A program made the translations under genes and the position numbers. 23,199 bases of DNA from Euryarchaeota archaeon UBA258. Its GTDB lineage: Archaea > Thermoplasmatota > Poseidoniia > Poseidoniales > Poseidoniaceae. The stretch spans positions 601 to 23,799 of the forward strand of contig DAPR01000054.1 of assembly GCA_002502605.1 (NCBI GenBank). The letters are read 5' to 3'. Positions 8,616 to 17,174 of the stretch are shown one piece after another; the first letter of the stretch is position 1; every line of letters starts with the position of its first letter. Under the pieces are notes generated by a model, which ran no database searches, was not told where the DNA came from, and saw nothing but the letters and a program-made list of their open reading frames with translations.

Positions 8616-8782
8616 TGCTCCCCTTTCAAAGCGAGGTTATGCCGTGCATTGCCTGCTCCGCAACAACCCCCATCCTTCCAATGCTTGGTGCCATTGGCTT
8701 TTGCTTCTGAAGCCTAGGAAGAGCGATTTTTGGGGTCTCTTTGAGATGGGTTCAAGTGCTTTGCAGGGCCTCCAACTTTTGT
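8616..8782. promoter_or_regulatory. Divergent intergenic region between two surface-protein genes
   Basis: This 167-base gap separates two divergent surface-protein genes and should hold both promoters. I see a GGGGAG Shine-Dalgarno-like site close before the TTG start of the minus-strand gene, but no convincing TATA box or operator. Confidence 0.35.
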
Positions 8783-11599
8783 ATGGCGAACTCGTGGAAG
8801 GCACTTGCTGCAATTCTTTTGCTTGGTATGGCAACATTGCCAGTCAATGTGAGCGCCGAGCAAGTGGGGGATATTCAGGCTTCAGCGGCAACCGTTGCCT
8901 TTTCCCCATCCTCCCCACAAGCAGGGGATACCGTGACCATTTTGCTCACGATGTACAACAGCGGACAGAGTTTTGCGAGCGATGTTGAGTACACCTTCTA
9001 TCGAGAGAATTTAGGCGGCCCCAACCTCATTGAACAGGGTCGAGTCGACATTGATGCTGAGTCATTTGCAGAAGTTTCCACGCAATGGATCAACGTCATC
9101 GAAGGCGAACACGAAGTCGTTATCGAGATCGAACATCCAAGAGGCTCGGGGATGACAACTGATTTTTACGTTCCATTCACGGTGACTGGTCTTCCAAATT
9201 TGAGGGTCACGACGGTCGAGATATCGCCAACATCTGGTGTGTTTGCTGGTGACCAAGTCACGCTTTCATCCTTGGTTCGAAACACTGGCAGCGAACCTGC
9301 AGGTGCGAGTGTCTTGCACATTGATTTACCAGGCGCTAACGATCAAGATTTGGCCACGCCAAGCATTGCTGCGGGTAATTCAACTTGGGTCAATACGACG
9401 TTCACCGCTCCCGAAAGTGGCACCCATACAGCGTATATTACACCGGATTATGAATCAGCAGTCGAAGAGTCCTCCGAAGTCAACAAGCAAGAGAGCATCG
9501 AATTTACCGTCGATACCCGCATGGATGTTTACCATCAAGGCACCATGACGGTTGAAATCGAAGAAGGCGCACTCGAAGGCCCATGGGTGGTCAGCGGGCG
9601 GCTTGCACGAACCAATGGCAGCGGTACGACCGAGGTGCCAATGTGGTTGGAACTTCCAGACGGGGGAGGTGGAACGGTCACCTCAGTGCCTTTCACGGTC
9701 ATCCTTGCTGGTGAAGGCTATGCAGAGAAGGATTGGACCCACACCCTCACCGCCAGCGACCTCAGTTCATTGCCGGTTGGCCAACACCAAGTCACTGCCC
9801 AAATCGATCCGTTCAACAACGCAGCGTTCATTCAAGAATCAACGGCCAACGATCGCCTCAGTGCCTCGCTCTCAATCTATCCGATCCCCGATGTGTTCGT
9901 CGACCCGATTGCGATCGCCTCAAGCCCTTCAGTCAATTCCGGTGAGAAGGTCACATGGCGCGTCAGCATGAGCAACAACGGAGACATCGAGGTCTCGGGC
10001 AAGCTGCATTACACATGGGAAGGAGCAGAAGACACCTCGGGCCCAATTTACCTCGACCCCGGGCAAAGCCGGACTTGGGAAGTTGAACTCCCTACCTCGT
10101 TGGGGGCGCATGAAGCAACATTTGTTGCAGGATGGGTCCCTCTTGCAGGAAGTTGGGATTCAAATCCACTCAACAGTGAGGCAAATGGTGTCGTCGTTGT
10201 CGAAGCAGATTTGCGTCTTGAATGGTGGGCGTCCTCGCTCAGCATCACCAACGACCAAGCTGAACCAGCTTCAACACCGTTGGAGGCAGGCGAAACATAC
10301 ACCCTCTCAATCGAGTTGAAAAGCACCGAAACGGGAAGCCTGTGGTTTGATTGCATGGATGGCAACAACGAGATGCTGGCCAATCTAAGCGCTTCAGTCG
10401 ATAACAGAGGCGACCGTGTCGCTCTATCGTGTGATTTTGTCGCTTATGCTCCAATCACGACGGTCCGACTTGTGCCGTCCGATTCAACCATCACATCCAC
10501 CTTCACCCGCACCTTCACGACCAGAATGACCGCTGATGCCATTGATGATCTGAATGACAATGCGGAATTGGGAACCTTGACCCTGATCGGTTTGGGAGCC
10601 CTTGTGCTTGTTGCCGTGTTTGTGGCTGCGATTCTGATGACTCGCGATCGTGAGGAAGAAGTAGAGCGAGATATTTTCGATTATTGTCCTGCATGCGATG
10701 GAGAGTTGGAAGGCGATGAAGACCGTTGTCCACACTGCGCTTTCAACCTCAAGAAGGCGCGTAAACAATTCCACGACTGTGAAGAGTGTGGAGAGTCAAT
10801 CCCAGATCTTCTCGACAATTGTGTCTACTGTGGTGCGGACCAGGATGTGTCTTCCTACTTTGAACAACGTCAGCGAAGAGAGCCTACGGTCAAAGAAACC
10901 GTCGATCTCCCAGAACCAGAGGAAGACGAGAATGAGATTGTCACCGGCACAGAAAACTTCGCACAAGCCGTCAAGGACTTCGGTTATGATGAAGAGAACC
11001 TCGAAGACGAGTGGGACAAAAACATCCTCAGTGCAGAGGCTGAGGTTGAAGCCGCTTACGACCGAAGGAACGCTGAAGAGATCGAGCGCGAGAACATGAC
11101 TGAAGAAGAGTTGGAGGCGTACGACAACACCGTCACAACGACCCTCAAAGGCATGGACGAACTTGGCTCTGATGGCGTTGACCTCGACGCCTTGCTCAAG
11201 GCTAAGGGCGACATCATTTCACTCAAAGATGAGGGTGACGATGGATCCGAACTCAGCGCCAGCGATGCCGAGATTCGCGGTCGCCTTTACGAATTGACCG
11301 GTGAAGACGGCATCATGCCCGGCGACAAGGTCCATGTTGGTATGCAACTCACGGATTCCTCATTCGCTGGAAACGAAGTCTCAGACACAACCGCGGATTT
11401 CAATTGGGATGTTGCTGAAGAAGCCGAGAAGCCATTGACGGCAGACAATCCAGAGTCGTCCAAAGCAAAGCCAGCACGACGCCGAGCACCTCGTCGTAAG
11501 ACGCCTGAAACGCCAGCGATGTCTGAATGTGGAGCATGCGGTGCTGACTTGCCCATGGATGCCAAAGAGTGCGGCACCTGTGGTGCTAAATTCGAATGA
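8783..11599 (+). CDS. CARDB-repeat membrane protein with three cytoplasmic zinc ribbons
   Basis: Predicted 938-residue single-pass membrane protein of unknown function. Order seen: signal peptide (MANSWKALAAILLLGMATLPVNVSA), about five CARDB-like beta-sandwich repeats outside (for example VAFSPSSPQAGDTVTI, NLRVTTVEISPTSG, PDVFVDPIAIASS), a transmembrane helix (about 596-620), then an internal part beginning TRDREEEVERD. This part carries zinc ribbon 1 (C635, C638, C649, C652), zinc ribbon 2 (C666, C669, C680, C683), a long acidic linker, a basic KPARRRAPRRK stretch, and a terminal zinc ribbon (C916, C919, C930, C933). The frame opens at TTG 8741, but the ATG at 8783 starts a normal signal peptide and is preferred. 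Divergent from the other surface-protein gene. Confidence 0.85.
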   Translation: MANSWKALAAILLLGMATLPVNVSAEQVGDIQASAATVAFSPSSPQAGDTVTILLTMYNSGQSFASDVEYTFYRENLGGPNLIEQGRVDIDAESFAEVSTQWINVIEGEHEVVIEIEHPRGSGMTTDFYVPFTVTGLPNLRVTTVEISPTSGVFAGDQVTLSSLVRNTGSEPAGASVLHIDLPGANDQDLATPSIAAGNSTWVNTTFTAPESGTHTAYITPDYESAVEESSEVNKQESIEFTVDTRMDVYHQGTMTVEIEEGALEGPWVVSGRLARTNGSGTTEVPMWLELPDGGGGTVTSVPFTVILAGEGYAEKDWTHTLTASDLSSLPVGQHQVTAQIDPFNNAAFIQESTANDRLSASLSIYPIPDVFVDPIAIASSPSVNSGEKVTWRVSMSNNGDIEVSGKLHYTWEGAEDTSGPIYLDPGQSRTWEVELPTSLGAHEATFVAGWVPLAGSWDSNPLNSEANGVVVVEADLRLEWWASSLSITNDQAEPASTPLEAGETYTLSIELKSTETGSLWFDCMDGNNEMLANLSASVDNRGDRVALSCDFVAYAPITTVRLVPSDSTITSTFTRTFTTRMTADAIDDLNDNAELGTLTLIGLGALVLVAVFVAAILMTRDREEEVERDIFDYCPACDGELEGDEDRCPHCAFNLKKARKQFHDCEECGESIPDLLDNCVYCGADQDVSSYFEQRQRREPTVKETVDLPEPEEDENEIVTGTENFAQAVKDFGYDEENLEDEWDKNILSAEAEVEAAYDRRNAEEIERENMTEEELEAYDNTVTTTLKGMDELGSDGVDLDALLKAKGDIISLKDEGDDGSELSASDAEIRGRLYELTGEDGIMPGDKVHVGMQLTDSSFAGNEVSDTTADFNWDVAEEAEKPLTADNPESSKAKPARRRAPRRKTPETPAMSECGACGADLPMDAKECGTCGAKFE

Positions 11600-11692
11600 A
11601 GGCGGAGAAAAAGAGGCGCCCGTCGGCTTTCATAGGGTACGTCACAGCTTTCGCTCGGCAGGTCCAGACGTCATTCGGGCGACTTGGGTAGG

Positions 11693-11712
11693 GGGTTTGG
11701 AATTTCAAACCC
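11693..11712. promoter_or_regulatory. Inverted repeat upstream of lipoprotein gene
   Basis: A perfect 7-base inverted repeat, GGGTTTG and CAAACCC around a GAATTT loop, lies about 50 bases before the lipoprotein start in a 163-base gap. It could be an operator, or a hairpin ending the upstream transcript. The loop size does not fit a tRNA T-arm. Confidence 0.3.
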
Positions 11713-11762
11713 TCGCAAGAACCTGCACTGAATTGATATGCGAGGCGCGGTTGGCCTAAACG

Positions 11763-12308
11763 ATGAAGCGGTACCTCCTCCCGACGGTATTGATCCTCAC
11801 CCTCATGCTTTCAAGCACGGCAGGGTGTATGGGTTTGATTCCAGCCAGAGAGGGCCTTGAGGCCATGCGTGGTGAAGCAGAATCGTCTGTAACGATTGAC
11901 AGCATCACCTTGAGCCACGCCTTCAACACATTTGACATCGAGCCGTACATCAATTCTTCAACGATTGAAGTCACCTCTGAATCAACTCAAATCGTGATTT
12001 ATCGAAAGGTCACCATCACTGGAACCGACAGCGTGGCTTGCTTTGATGGCGGAATCACCCGATATGTTCGTGCAAGCTTAGTCGACTCAAACGGCGAAGT
12101 TCAATGGGAATTGGATGAATGTGAAGACGTAGCTCCCATCACCATCAGCATCACTCCACCACCAGTTCTTGCCATTGGCGAATGGGAACTCTTAGTTGAC
12201 GCTAGGGGCGCAGGGATTCCAGGTACAGCTGCCCAAGACACCTTCACCATCACCGTAAGCGTGCAGAACACCTGCACCATTTATCCGCCAAGCAAGACGT
12301 GCAGCTGA
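11763..12308 (+). CDS. Hypothetical lipoprotein
   Basis: Small secreted protein of 181 residues. The N-terminus (MKRYLLPTVLILTLMLSSTAGC) is a signal peptide ending in a lipobox-like STAGC, so C22 is probably lipid-modified and the protein held on the outer face of the membrane. The rest is beta-rich with no domain I recognise; it contains Cys pairs (VACFDGG, LDECEDV, QNTCTIYPPSKTC) that could form disulfides. The C-terminal part (LAIGEWELLVDARG) resembles an Ig-like fold, but this is weak. Its stop directly abuts the stop of the converging nuclease gene, making the palindrome TGATCA. Confidence 0.75.
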   Translation: MKRYLLPTVLILTLMLSSTAGCMGLIPAREGLEAMRGEAESSVTIDSITLSHAFNTFDIEPYINSSTIEVTSESTQIVIYRKVTITGTDSVACFDGGITRYVRASLVDSNGEVQWELDECEDVAPITISITPPPVLAIGEWELLVDARGAGIPGTAAQDTFTITVSVQNTCTIYPPSKTCS

Positions 12309-13505
12309 TCAAACGAGTGAGTCGCCGCAGGCGTACCTTCTCGAGCAGTTCTGACATTTTCCAACACGCTCGTGGTTTCGCTTTGCACCGCCTTCAACCA
12401 TGAGCCGCTGAACCTCAGAGATGGCACTGAACAAATCATCCTTCGCCGTTTGATCCCAATCAATTTGGTGGAGGTTTTCCTTACCATATCGAATCACTCC
12501 ATAGGGTGAAGATTTCTTTGTGCTGACTTCAACCAGATGCAGATAGGCCAACACTTGCATGCGATGCGAGTCGTGAGGACGTTTCGGAATCTTGCCGGTC
12601 TTTTGTTCAACAGGAATAAATTCGCCATCGACGATGACAATTTGGTCAGGCCGACCGCGCAGTCCAGTTCTCTCATCGATCAGCAAGTCGGTGGATGTGT
12701 CATCATCAGAATAGGCCACATCGCTTCCTTGTTCCAAGTCAATATCGACCCTTGCCGTCTCGATTGCGTTTTCCGAGAGCAACACTCGCTGCAATTGGTA
12801 GGATGCAGCAAGGGTCCAGCCCATAGCGGTGAGGAACAGAATAAAGGTGGCTTGGGAGCGGTTCTCAGCACCCACGAGAGCAATGGCGTGCAACCCCATG
12901 ACGATGGCAGCAAAGAGCAGAGAAACTTCGATCCGCCCCGCTTCAAACCACCCTCCAATGAAATTTCGTTGTTCAAACACCGGTGAAATTTCGTTATGTT
13001 CACGGAGAATTCTTGTTCTTGTCTGGGCGATGGTCTCGTTCCAACCAACCAAATTCCGCCAAGGAAGGTATGTCGCAATGAGGCCGAAAATGAGGAGAAC
13101 AAGTGACCACAGTGCGAGGTACCGCGCCAGAACAACCGGCGTTCTTACGACGTCATCGATGTAATTGAAGGCCAAACCGTCAATGACGAACACCACGGTG
13201 ATGGAAAACCACCATGTCCAAATGATGGTGGCTCTGCGGGATTTGAATTTCATTTGCTTGAACGCTTCCATTTGCTCGTGAATTTCTGCGTGTTTTCGGA
13301 TTCCGGCTTCGATGGCTTCACCCTGGCCGGAATTTCCTTCTCGGGACAGCGCCCACGACAAAGGGCAATATTCGTGGCGTTCCAAATCGCTGGCACTCAA
13401 CTTGAGCGCCGCCCCACCTTCGTCGCGCCAAATGTCATCATTGTGCAAACGGGCTTCATAGGGCCCGGTTTTGGAACCGTTTGAGACCAACGATTCCCCC
13501 GCCAT
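12309..13505 (-). CDS. Cas4-like PD-(D/E)XK nuclease with inserted four-helix membrane segment
   Basis: Predicted RecB/Cas4-family nuclease of 398 residues. The first part has SASDLERHEYCPLSWAL (C47) and GIRKHAEIHEQM (H72), as at the start of Cas4 proteins. Then comes a segment with about four hydrophobic helices (near 93-115, 126-147, 193-212, 218-236). The nuclease resumes with GLRGRPDQI (D287), VEQKTG (E300, K302), HRMQVLAYLHL (Q317) and YGVIRY. It ends with CQNCSRRYAC (C384, C387, C393), which together with C47 matches the four-cysteine iron-sulfur site of Cas4. All catalytic residues are intact. No cas genes or repeats are nearby, so a role in DNA repair, or in processing DNA at the membrane, is inference. 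Start by ATG at 13505; no Shine-Dalgarno is visible. Confidence 0.85.
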   Translation of the reverse strand: MAGESLVSNGSKTGPYEARLHNDDIWRDEGGAALKLSASDLERHEYCPLSWALSREGNSGQGEAIEAGIRKHAEIHEQMEAFKQMKFKSRRATIIWTWWFSITVVFVIDGLAFNYIDDVVRTPVVLARYLALWSLVLLIFGLIATYLPWRNLVGWNETIAQTRTRILREHNEISPVFEQRNFIGGWFEAGRIEVSLLFAAIVMGLHAIALVGAENRSQATFILFLTAMGWTLAASYQLQRVLLSENAIETARVDIDLEQGSDVAYSDDDTSTDLLIDERTGLRGRPDQIVIVDGEFIPVEQKTGKIPKRPHDSHRMQVLAYLHLVEVSTKKSSPYGVIRYGKENLHQIDWDQTAKDDLFSAISEVQRLMVEGGAKRNHERVGKCQNCSRRYACGDSLV

Positions 13506-13606
13506 GGCACACAGTCAAGCGCCTCAGCCTTGAGTTCTTCCACGGCATGTTCGCACAAAATGACCTCAATTCAGGGCGATGCCCGTTTGCATTCACTACG
13601 AAGCGG

Positions 13607-13614
13607 TTTAATAT
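13607..13614 (+). promoter_or_regulatory. TATA box of uS2 gene
   Basis: TTTAATAT about 40 bases before the uS2 ATG, preceded by purine-rich GAAGCGG as a possible BRE. A start of transcription about 25 bases later would give a short leader with GAGGT (13638-13642) as ribosome binding site. It lies in the 143-base divergent gap to the nuclease gene. Confidence 0.5.
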
Positions 13615-13648
13615 GGGGTTCAAGTCGGGCGATTGCTGAGGTCTTGCA

Positions 13649-14257
13649 ATGTCCGAAGAAACTCCTTTACTCGTGCCCTTTGAATCCTATGAGGAAAATG
13701 CGGTGAACATCGGTACTCAACAAAAGAGTGCTGATATGGCTCGCTTTATTGACACCGTTCGTGAAGACGGACTTTACCTCTTGAACGTCAACATGACCGA
13801 TTCCCGAATTCGCTCCATTGCAGAATTCCTTAACCGCTACGATTCCCCTCGGATCATGGTCGTTTCCGCACGACAGTACGGTCAACGCCCAGCACGAAAG
13901 TTTGCCGAGTCAATTGGAGCAAACGCAGCAGTTGGCCGATTCATCCCAGGATCCCTGACCAACCCAGTTCTTCGCTCCTACGTCGAACCTGACGTTCTTT
14001 TCGTCACCGACCCAGCAGCAGACCAGCAAGCATTGCGAGAAGCAGTGAACACCGGTTTGCCAATTGTTGGTATTGTTGACGCAAACAACAACCTCCGCAA
14101 CGTGGATGTGGCGCTTCCTGCAAACAACAAGGGTCGCCGTTCACTCGCTTTGGTCTACTGGCTCTTGGCCCGTGAAGTGCTCAAGGCCCGTGGCGCAACC
14201 ACCGATGAGGACTGGGCAGCAGCCCAAGACCTCGAAGAGTGGCAATCCACCTTCTGA
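13649..14257 (+). CDS. rps2: Small ribosomal subunit protein uS2 (archaeal S2)
   Basis: Structural protein of the 30S subunit; 202 residues, as usual for the archaeal/eukaryotic-type uS2. Recognised from NIGTQQKSADMARFI, RIMVVSARQYGQRPARKFAE, GRFIPGSLTNP, EPDVLFVTDPAADQQALREA and LPIVGIVDANN. The C-terminal helix ends with YWLLAREVLKARG. ATG at 13649 with GAGGT upstream. It is transcribed from its own promoter here, without the uL13/uS9/RNA polymerase neighbours that often accompany it. It converges with the dus gene with only nine bases between them. Confidence 0.95.
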   Translation: MSEETPLLVPFESYEENAVNIGTQQKSADMARFIDTVREDGLYLLNVNMTDSRIRSIAEFLNRYDSPRIMVVSARQYGQRPARKFAESIGANAAVGRFIPGSLTNPVLRSYVEPDVLFVTDPAADQQALREAVNTGLPIVGIVDANNNLRNVDVALPANNKGRRSLALVYWLLAREVLKARGATTDEDWAAAQDLEEWQSTF

Positions 14258-14266
14258 GCACCGCAT

Positions 14267-15301
14267 TCACTCGGCGTTCGTGCCGGCAAGGAATGAACTG
14301 ATTCCATCTGCAAAGGCCTGTGGCGTCGGCGCACCGTGCATCACCGCTCGAATTTTCTTTGCGCCAGGCAATCCCTTCGTGAAGGCAACAGCGTGACGCT
14401 GCATCCAACGTGGTTGAAGCCCACTGGTTTGGTGTGAGAATTCGATGTACTTGTCCCAGCACCACCGTCGCGCAGCAAAAGACTGGCTTACCGGTGATCG
14501 TTCAAACCAAGTTTCGCTGTTGGCTTGAACCCAGGGGAGGTCTTCTTGCTTCATCCAACCAAGACCCACCTTGATCTCGCCAAACACTGAGGGTCGGCCA
14601 ATGGCACCTCTGCCAATCATCAGTCCTGCAGCTCCCGTCACCTCGAGGCAATCTTTGGCGCTTGCCGCATCGACAACATCTCCGTTGGCAATCACTGGTG
14701 TTTCCACACCGTCAACCACCGCTTTGATCGAAGTCCAATCCGCCTCGCCTGAATAGCGTTGACGCAGTGTTCGCCCGTGCACGCACAGTCGAGAAGTACC
14801 AACGTCTTCGAGTGATTTACAAATTTCCAATGCGTTGTTCGCCCCTTGACCAGTGCCGAGTCGCATTTTTGCAGTGACTGGGATGTCAACCCGCTGAATA
14901 ATGCCGTCAACCATCGATACGAGGTTATCCGGCTCCCCCATGAGTGCAGCTCCTGCACAAATTTTGGTGACCTTTGGGGCAGGGCATCCGAAGTTGAGAT
15001 CGATAATATCTGCTGTTTCGGCAAGCATCTCAGCAGCAGTCGCCATGTCACCAGCATCACCTCCAAAAATTTGAGGGATGAAAGGAACTTCAGTTTCATG
15101 TGATTCCATTTTCCGCCACGACACAGCAGCTTCACGAGAGAGTGCAGTGCTGTTGGTGAATTCGGTGATGGTAACATCGGCACCACACGCCTTCGCCAGC
15201 AACCGAAATGGAAGGTCTGAAACTCCAGCCATAGGCGCTAAGAAGAGCGGTCGTGCCTCACCGTCCCAGGCACCGGGCTTTGGAGCAATGTGATTGGACA
15301 T
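14267..15301 (-). CDS. dus: tRNA-dihydrouridine synthase
   Basis: FMN-dependent enzyme that reduces uridine in tRNA to dihydrouridine. From ATG at 15301 it has 344 residues. Family motifs: LAPMAGVSDLPFR (flavin site), IDLNFGCPAPKVTK with the catalytic cysteine C106, VTAKMRLG (K145), LCVHGRTLRQRYSGEADW (H175), PVIANGDV and GLMIGRGAIGRP (phosphate binding). It closes with the helical RNA-binding domain. Upstream in-frame starts (15322, 15376) overlap the preceding gene and add an unrelated N-terminus, so 15301 is preferred. It is the last gene of a minus-strand run that follows three regulators, 13 bases from the nearest. Confidence 0.93.
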   Translation of the reverse strand: MSNHIAPKPGAWDGEARPLFLAPMAGVSDLPFRLLAKACGADVTITEFTNSTALSREAAVSWRKMESHETEVPFIPQIFGGDAGDMATAAEMLAETADIIDLNFGCPAPKVTKICAGAALMGEPDNLVSMVDGIIQRVDIPVTAKMRLGTGQGANNALEICKSLEDVGTSRLCVHGRTLRQRYSGEADWTSIKAVVDGVETPVIANGDVVDAASAKDCLEVTGAAGLMIGRGAIGRPSVFGEIKVGLGWMKQEDLPWVQANSETWFERSPVSQSFAARRWCWDKYIEFSHQTSGLQPRWMQRHAVAFTKGLPGAKKIRAVMHGAPTPQAFADGISSFLAGTNAE

Positions 15302-15314
15302 TGTACCACTTCTT

Positions 15315-16421
15315 TCAAGCATCGAGTTGTTCGACCAAGTCGGCGACACGCCGCATTCTTCGCAAAACTCTGTCAAGGCGCTCGCTCACCCTTCGAGCAA
15401 CCTCTCCGGGAGCCTCACCCGCCATCCGATGACCCAAAGGAAGCCGTCCGCCCAGCAAATTGAGCAGCAGCATTTGTTCACTTGGCTCCACAGATCTGAC
15501 AGCGGATTCGACATCTTCTACAGTGAGTTTGCCTTTCTTCAATTGACTCAACAAGGCACTCTGCTGCTTGGTGTTGAGCAACCGTTGGAAACCACCTTTC
15601 TTGAGCATCCAATCTTCTCCTCTTCTCTGATGCTGAGCAAGCATAGCGGTCCAAAGAGCAACGCTAAGTCGATCGATGCGCGGAACCCGTTCGACGGCCC
15701 CACTGGCCCTGAATCGCTCGAGAATACGCCCGAGTCTAGCTTTGGGGCCATCGACAAGTTCTGCAGCCTCATCAAGTGACAAAGGGGCTCCACGGCTCAA
15801 GAGGACCTCAAACAACTGAACGGAGATGGAATTGGCTTGGGCTTCTTTTCCTGGGCGTTCACCAAGCAATCCAAAATCGCCCATCCATTGAGAAAGCGCG
15901 TTCGATCCATCATCCTCTCGCCATGGCCGTGCTTCAACCACGCCAAGTGTGAGCGGTGGTGAATCCGTTTCTGGTGCTTCAAGAGCCATGCGAATGGGTT
16001 CTCTTGACCACATTGATTCGACAAGCGCAAGCCGCTGACGTACGATTGTTTGGGTTTGTATGGTGAAAAATTCAATGGCGTTGGAAAGCGATCCACCTCG
16101 AAGGTAGTACCTTCGCCAGCCCTTGCCTTCATTGGTGTAGCCTACGATGCCCGATTCAACCAGTCGCGAGAGGTGGTGATTCAACGAAGCGGGCGTGAGG
16201 GCCAACTCGTCCGCAAGCATCTGAGCGTCCCAACTTGATGTCGGTTCTGCGAAAAGGAAGTCTCGCAGCAGGCGATGAACGGGACCAGCACGGCCCAAAT
16301 CGGCGGTTGCTTCACCTCGTTTACGAACCAAACACAGGCTTTCGATGAACCATGCAACAAGTCCGTCAATGTCCCGTTCAGTGGTCGGGAGGGGGACCTC
16401 TTGGATACGGACGCTGAACAT
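15315..16421 (-). CDS. Winged-helix transcriptional regulator (two HTH segments)
   Basis: Predicted cytoplasmic DNA-binding protein of 368 residues. An ArsR-like winged helix is clear at about residues 47-115 (MLADELALTPASLNHHLSRL, then VGYTNEGKGWRRYYL as wing). A second HTH-like segment lies around 190-255 (LSLDEAAELVDGPKARLGRI, followed by ERFRASGAVERVPRIDRLS). The C-terminus is a basic helical region (VARRVSERLDRVLRRMRRVA) that could form a coiled coil or bind nucleic acid. The frame extends to 16559, but the extra residues are Arg-rich with low similarity to a protein start; ATG at 16421 gives MFSVRIQEVPLP. Target unknown. Probably co-transcribed with dus. Confidence 0.75.
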   Translation of the reverse strand: MFSVRIQEVPLPTTERDIDGLVAWFIESLCLVRKRGEATADLGRAGPVHRLLRDFLFAEPTSSWDAQMLADELALTPASLNHHLSRLVESGIVGYTNEGKGWRRYYLRGGSLSNAIEFFTIQTQTIVRQRLALVESMWSREPIRMALEAPETDSPPLTLGVVEARPWREDDGSNALSQWMGDFGLLGERPGKEAQANSISVQLFEVLLSRGAPLSLDEAAELVDGPKARLGRILERFRASGAVERVPRIDRLSVALWTAMLAQHQRRGEDWMLKKGGFQRLLNTKQQSALLSQLKKGKLTVEDVESAVRSVEPSEQMLLLNLLGGRLPLGHRMAGEAPGEVARRVSERLDRVLRRMRRVADLVEQLDA

Positions 16422-16507
16422 GCCTCGTCTTCCTTGACGGGGGCTTTTGAAGACTGTGCAGTAAATGGCGCTTGAGAGCCGAAAAATGAACCGGCTTGGG
16501 TGAACCG

Positions 16508-17170
16508 TTAGCGTCGTTCGTCGTCCCAGTCGTAATCGACGGCTTTGGTGCCATGCCATTCGATGTCCATGTCAATGTGGGGCATGAGTTCAATGCGATC
16601 CTCACGCAGAATGCCGCGCCGACGGAGAACCTTGACCGCAGAATGCGTCGTGGCCCTCGAGCGTCCAATTCGTCGAGCAAGTGATGCTTGGCTTCGTGGT
16701 ACTCCTTCTTTGACGATGTCTTCGACAATCAGGCGTTGAACGAGGGACAAACCAATCGGCAGGGCTGATGCTGCACGCTCTTCGCTCACGTTGATGCCTC
16801 GCAAGATTTCCACCTGGGTTGGCGCTCCTGCAAAATAACACGTGCGACCGTTCACTGGCAATACGGTGACGCTTCGACCTGTTTGTAAGACATCGAGGTG
16901 GTGACGGAGGGTTCCGTTTGCTGCATTGAGGGTGGATTGCAATTCACGGTAGCAGAGCCCAGGGTGCTGCTCCAATGTTGAAAGAATTCGACGTCGAAGG
17001 GGATGCTCGAGCGCTCGCGCTTTGGTGGAGACGCTGCCCATGGCCATACCGCCAACAACACTCGCTGCGGCGACGATTCCGCCTGCAAGCCCGGTCACGC
17101 CCCCAGCTGCAGATGCGATTCCAGCAGCCAACCAAGGACGCTGTCGAACCCACTGTGCAAGCAAAGGCAT
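16508..17170 (-). CDS. Membrane-anchored tandem winged-helix regulator
   Basis: 220 residues. An N-terminal Gly/Ala-rich hydrophobic stretch (about 13-44) could insert in the membrane as one helix or a hairpin. Two winged-helix domains follow: HTH1 about 55-115 (HPLRRRILSTLEQHPGLCYR, LNAANGTLRHHLDVL, then wing VLPVNGRTCYF) and HTH2 about 140-200 (SQASLARRIGRSRATTHSAV, LRRRGIL). The C-terminus is acidic (DYDWDDERR). This pattern is known in archaea as membrane-bound HTH regulators that sense envelope state; the signal here is unknown. The start ATG at 17170 lies after a small hairpin containing a Shine-Dalgarno (17175-17188). Confidence 0.8.
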   Translation of the reverse strand: MPLLAQWVRQRPWLAAGIASAAGGVTGLAGGIVAAASVVGGMAMGSVSTKARALEHPLRRRILSTLEQHPGLCYRELQSTLNAANGTLRHHLDVLQTGRSVTVLPVNGRTCYFAGAPTQVEILRGINVSEERAASALPIGLSLVQRLIVEDIVKEGVPRSQASLARRIGRSRATTHSAVKVLRRRGILREDRIELMPHIDMDIEWHGTKAVDYDWDDERR

Positions 17171-17174
17171 GGTT

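Noticed and set aside
11693..11712. Possible tRNA T-arm
   Set aside because: The loop has 6 bases rather than 7 and lacks TTCRA; no anticodon arm, D-arm or acceptor stem can be built around it.
12309..13505. CRISPR-Cas locus suggested by the Cas4-like protein
   Set aside because: No repeat array and no other cas gene is present in the window; solo Cas4-like nucleases are common in archaea.
16422..16559. N-terminal extension of the double-HTH regulator to 16559
   Set aside because: The added residues are Arg-rich with no start signal, and run into the end of the upstream gene (16508).
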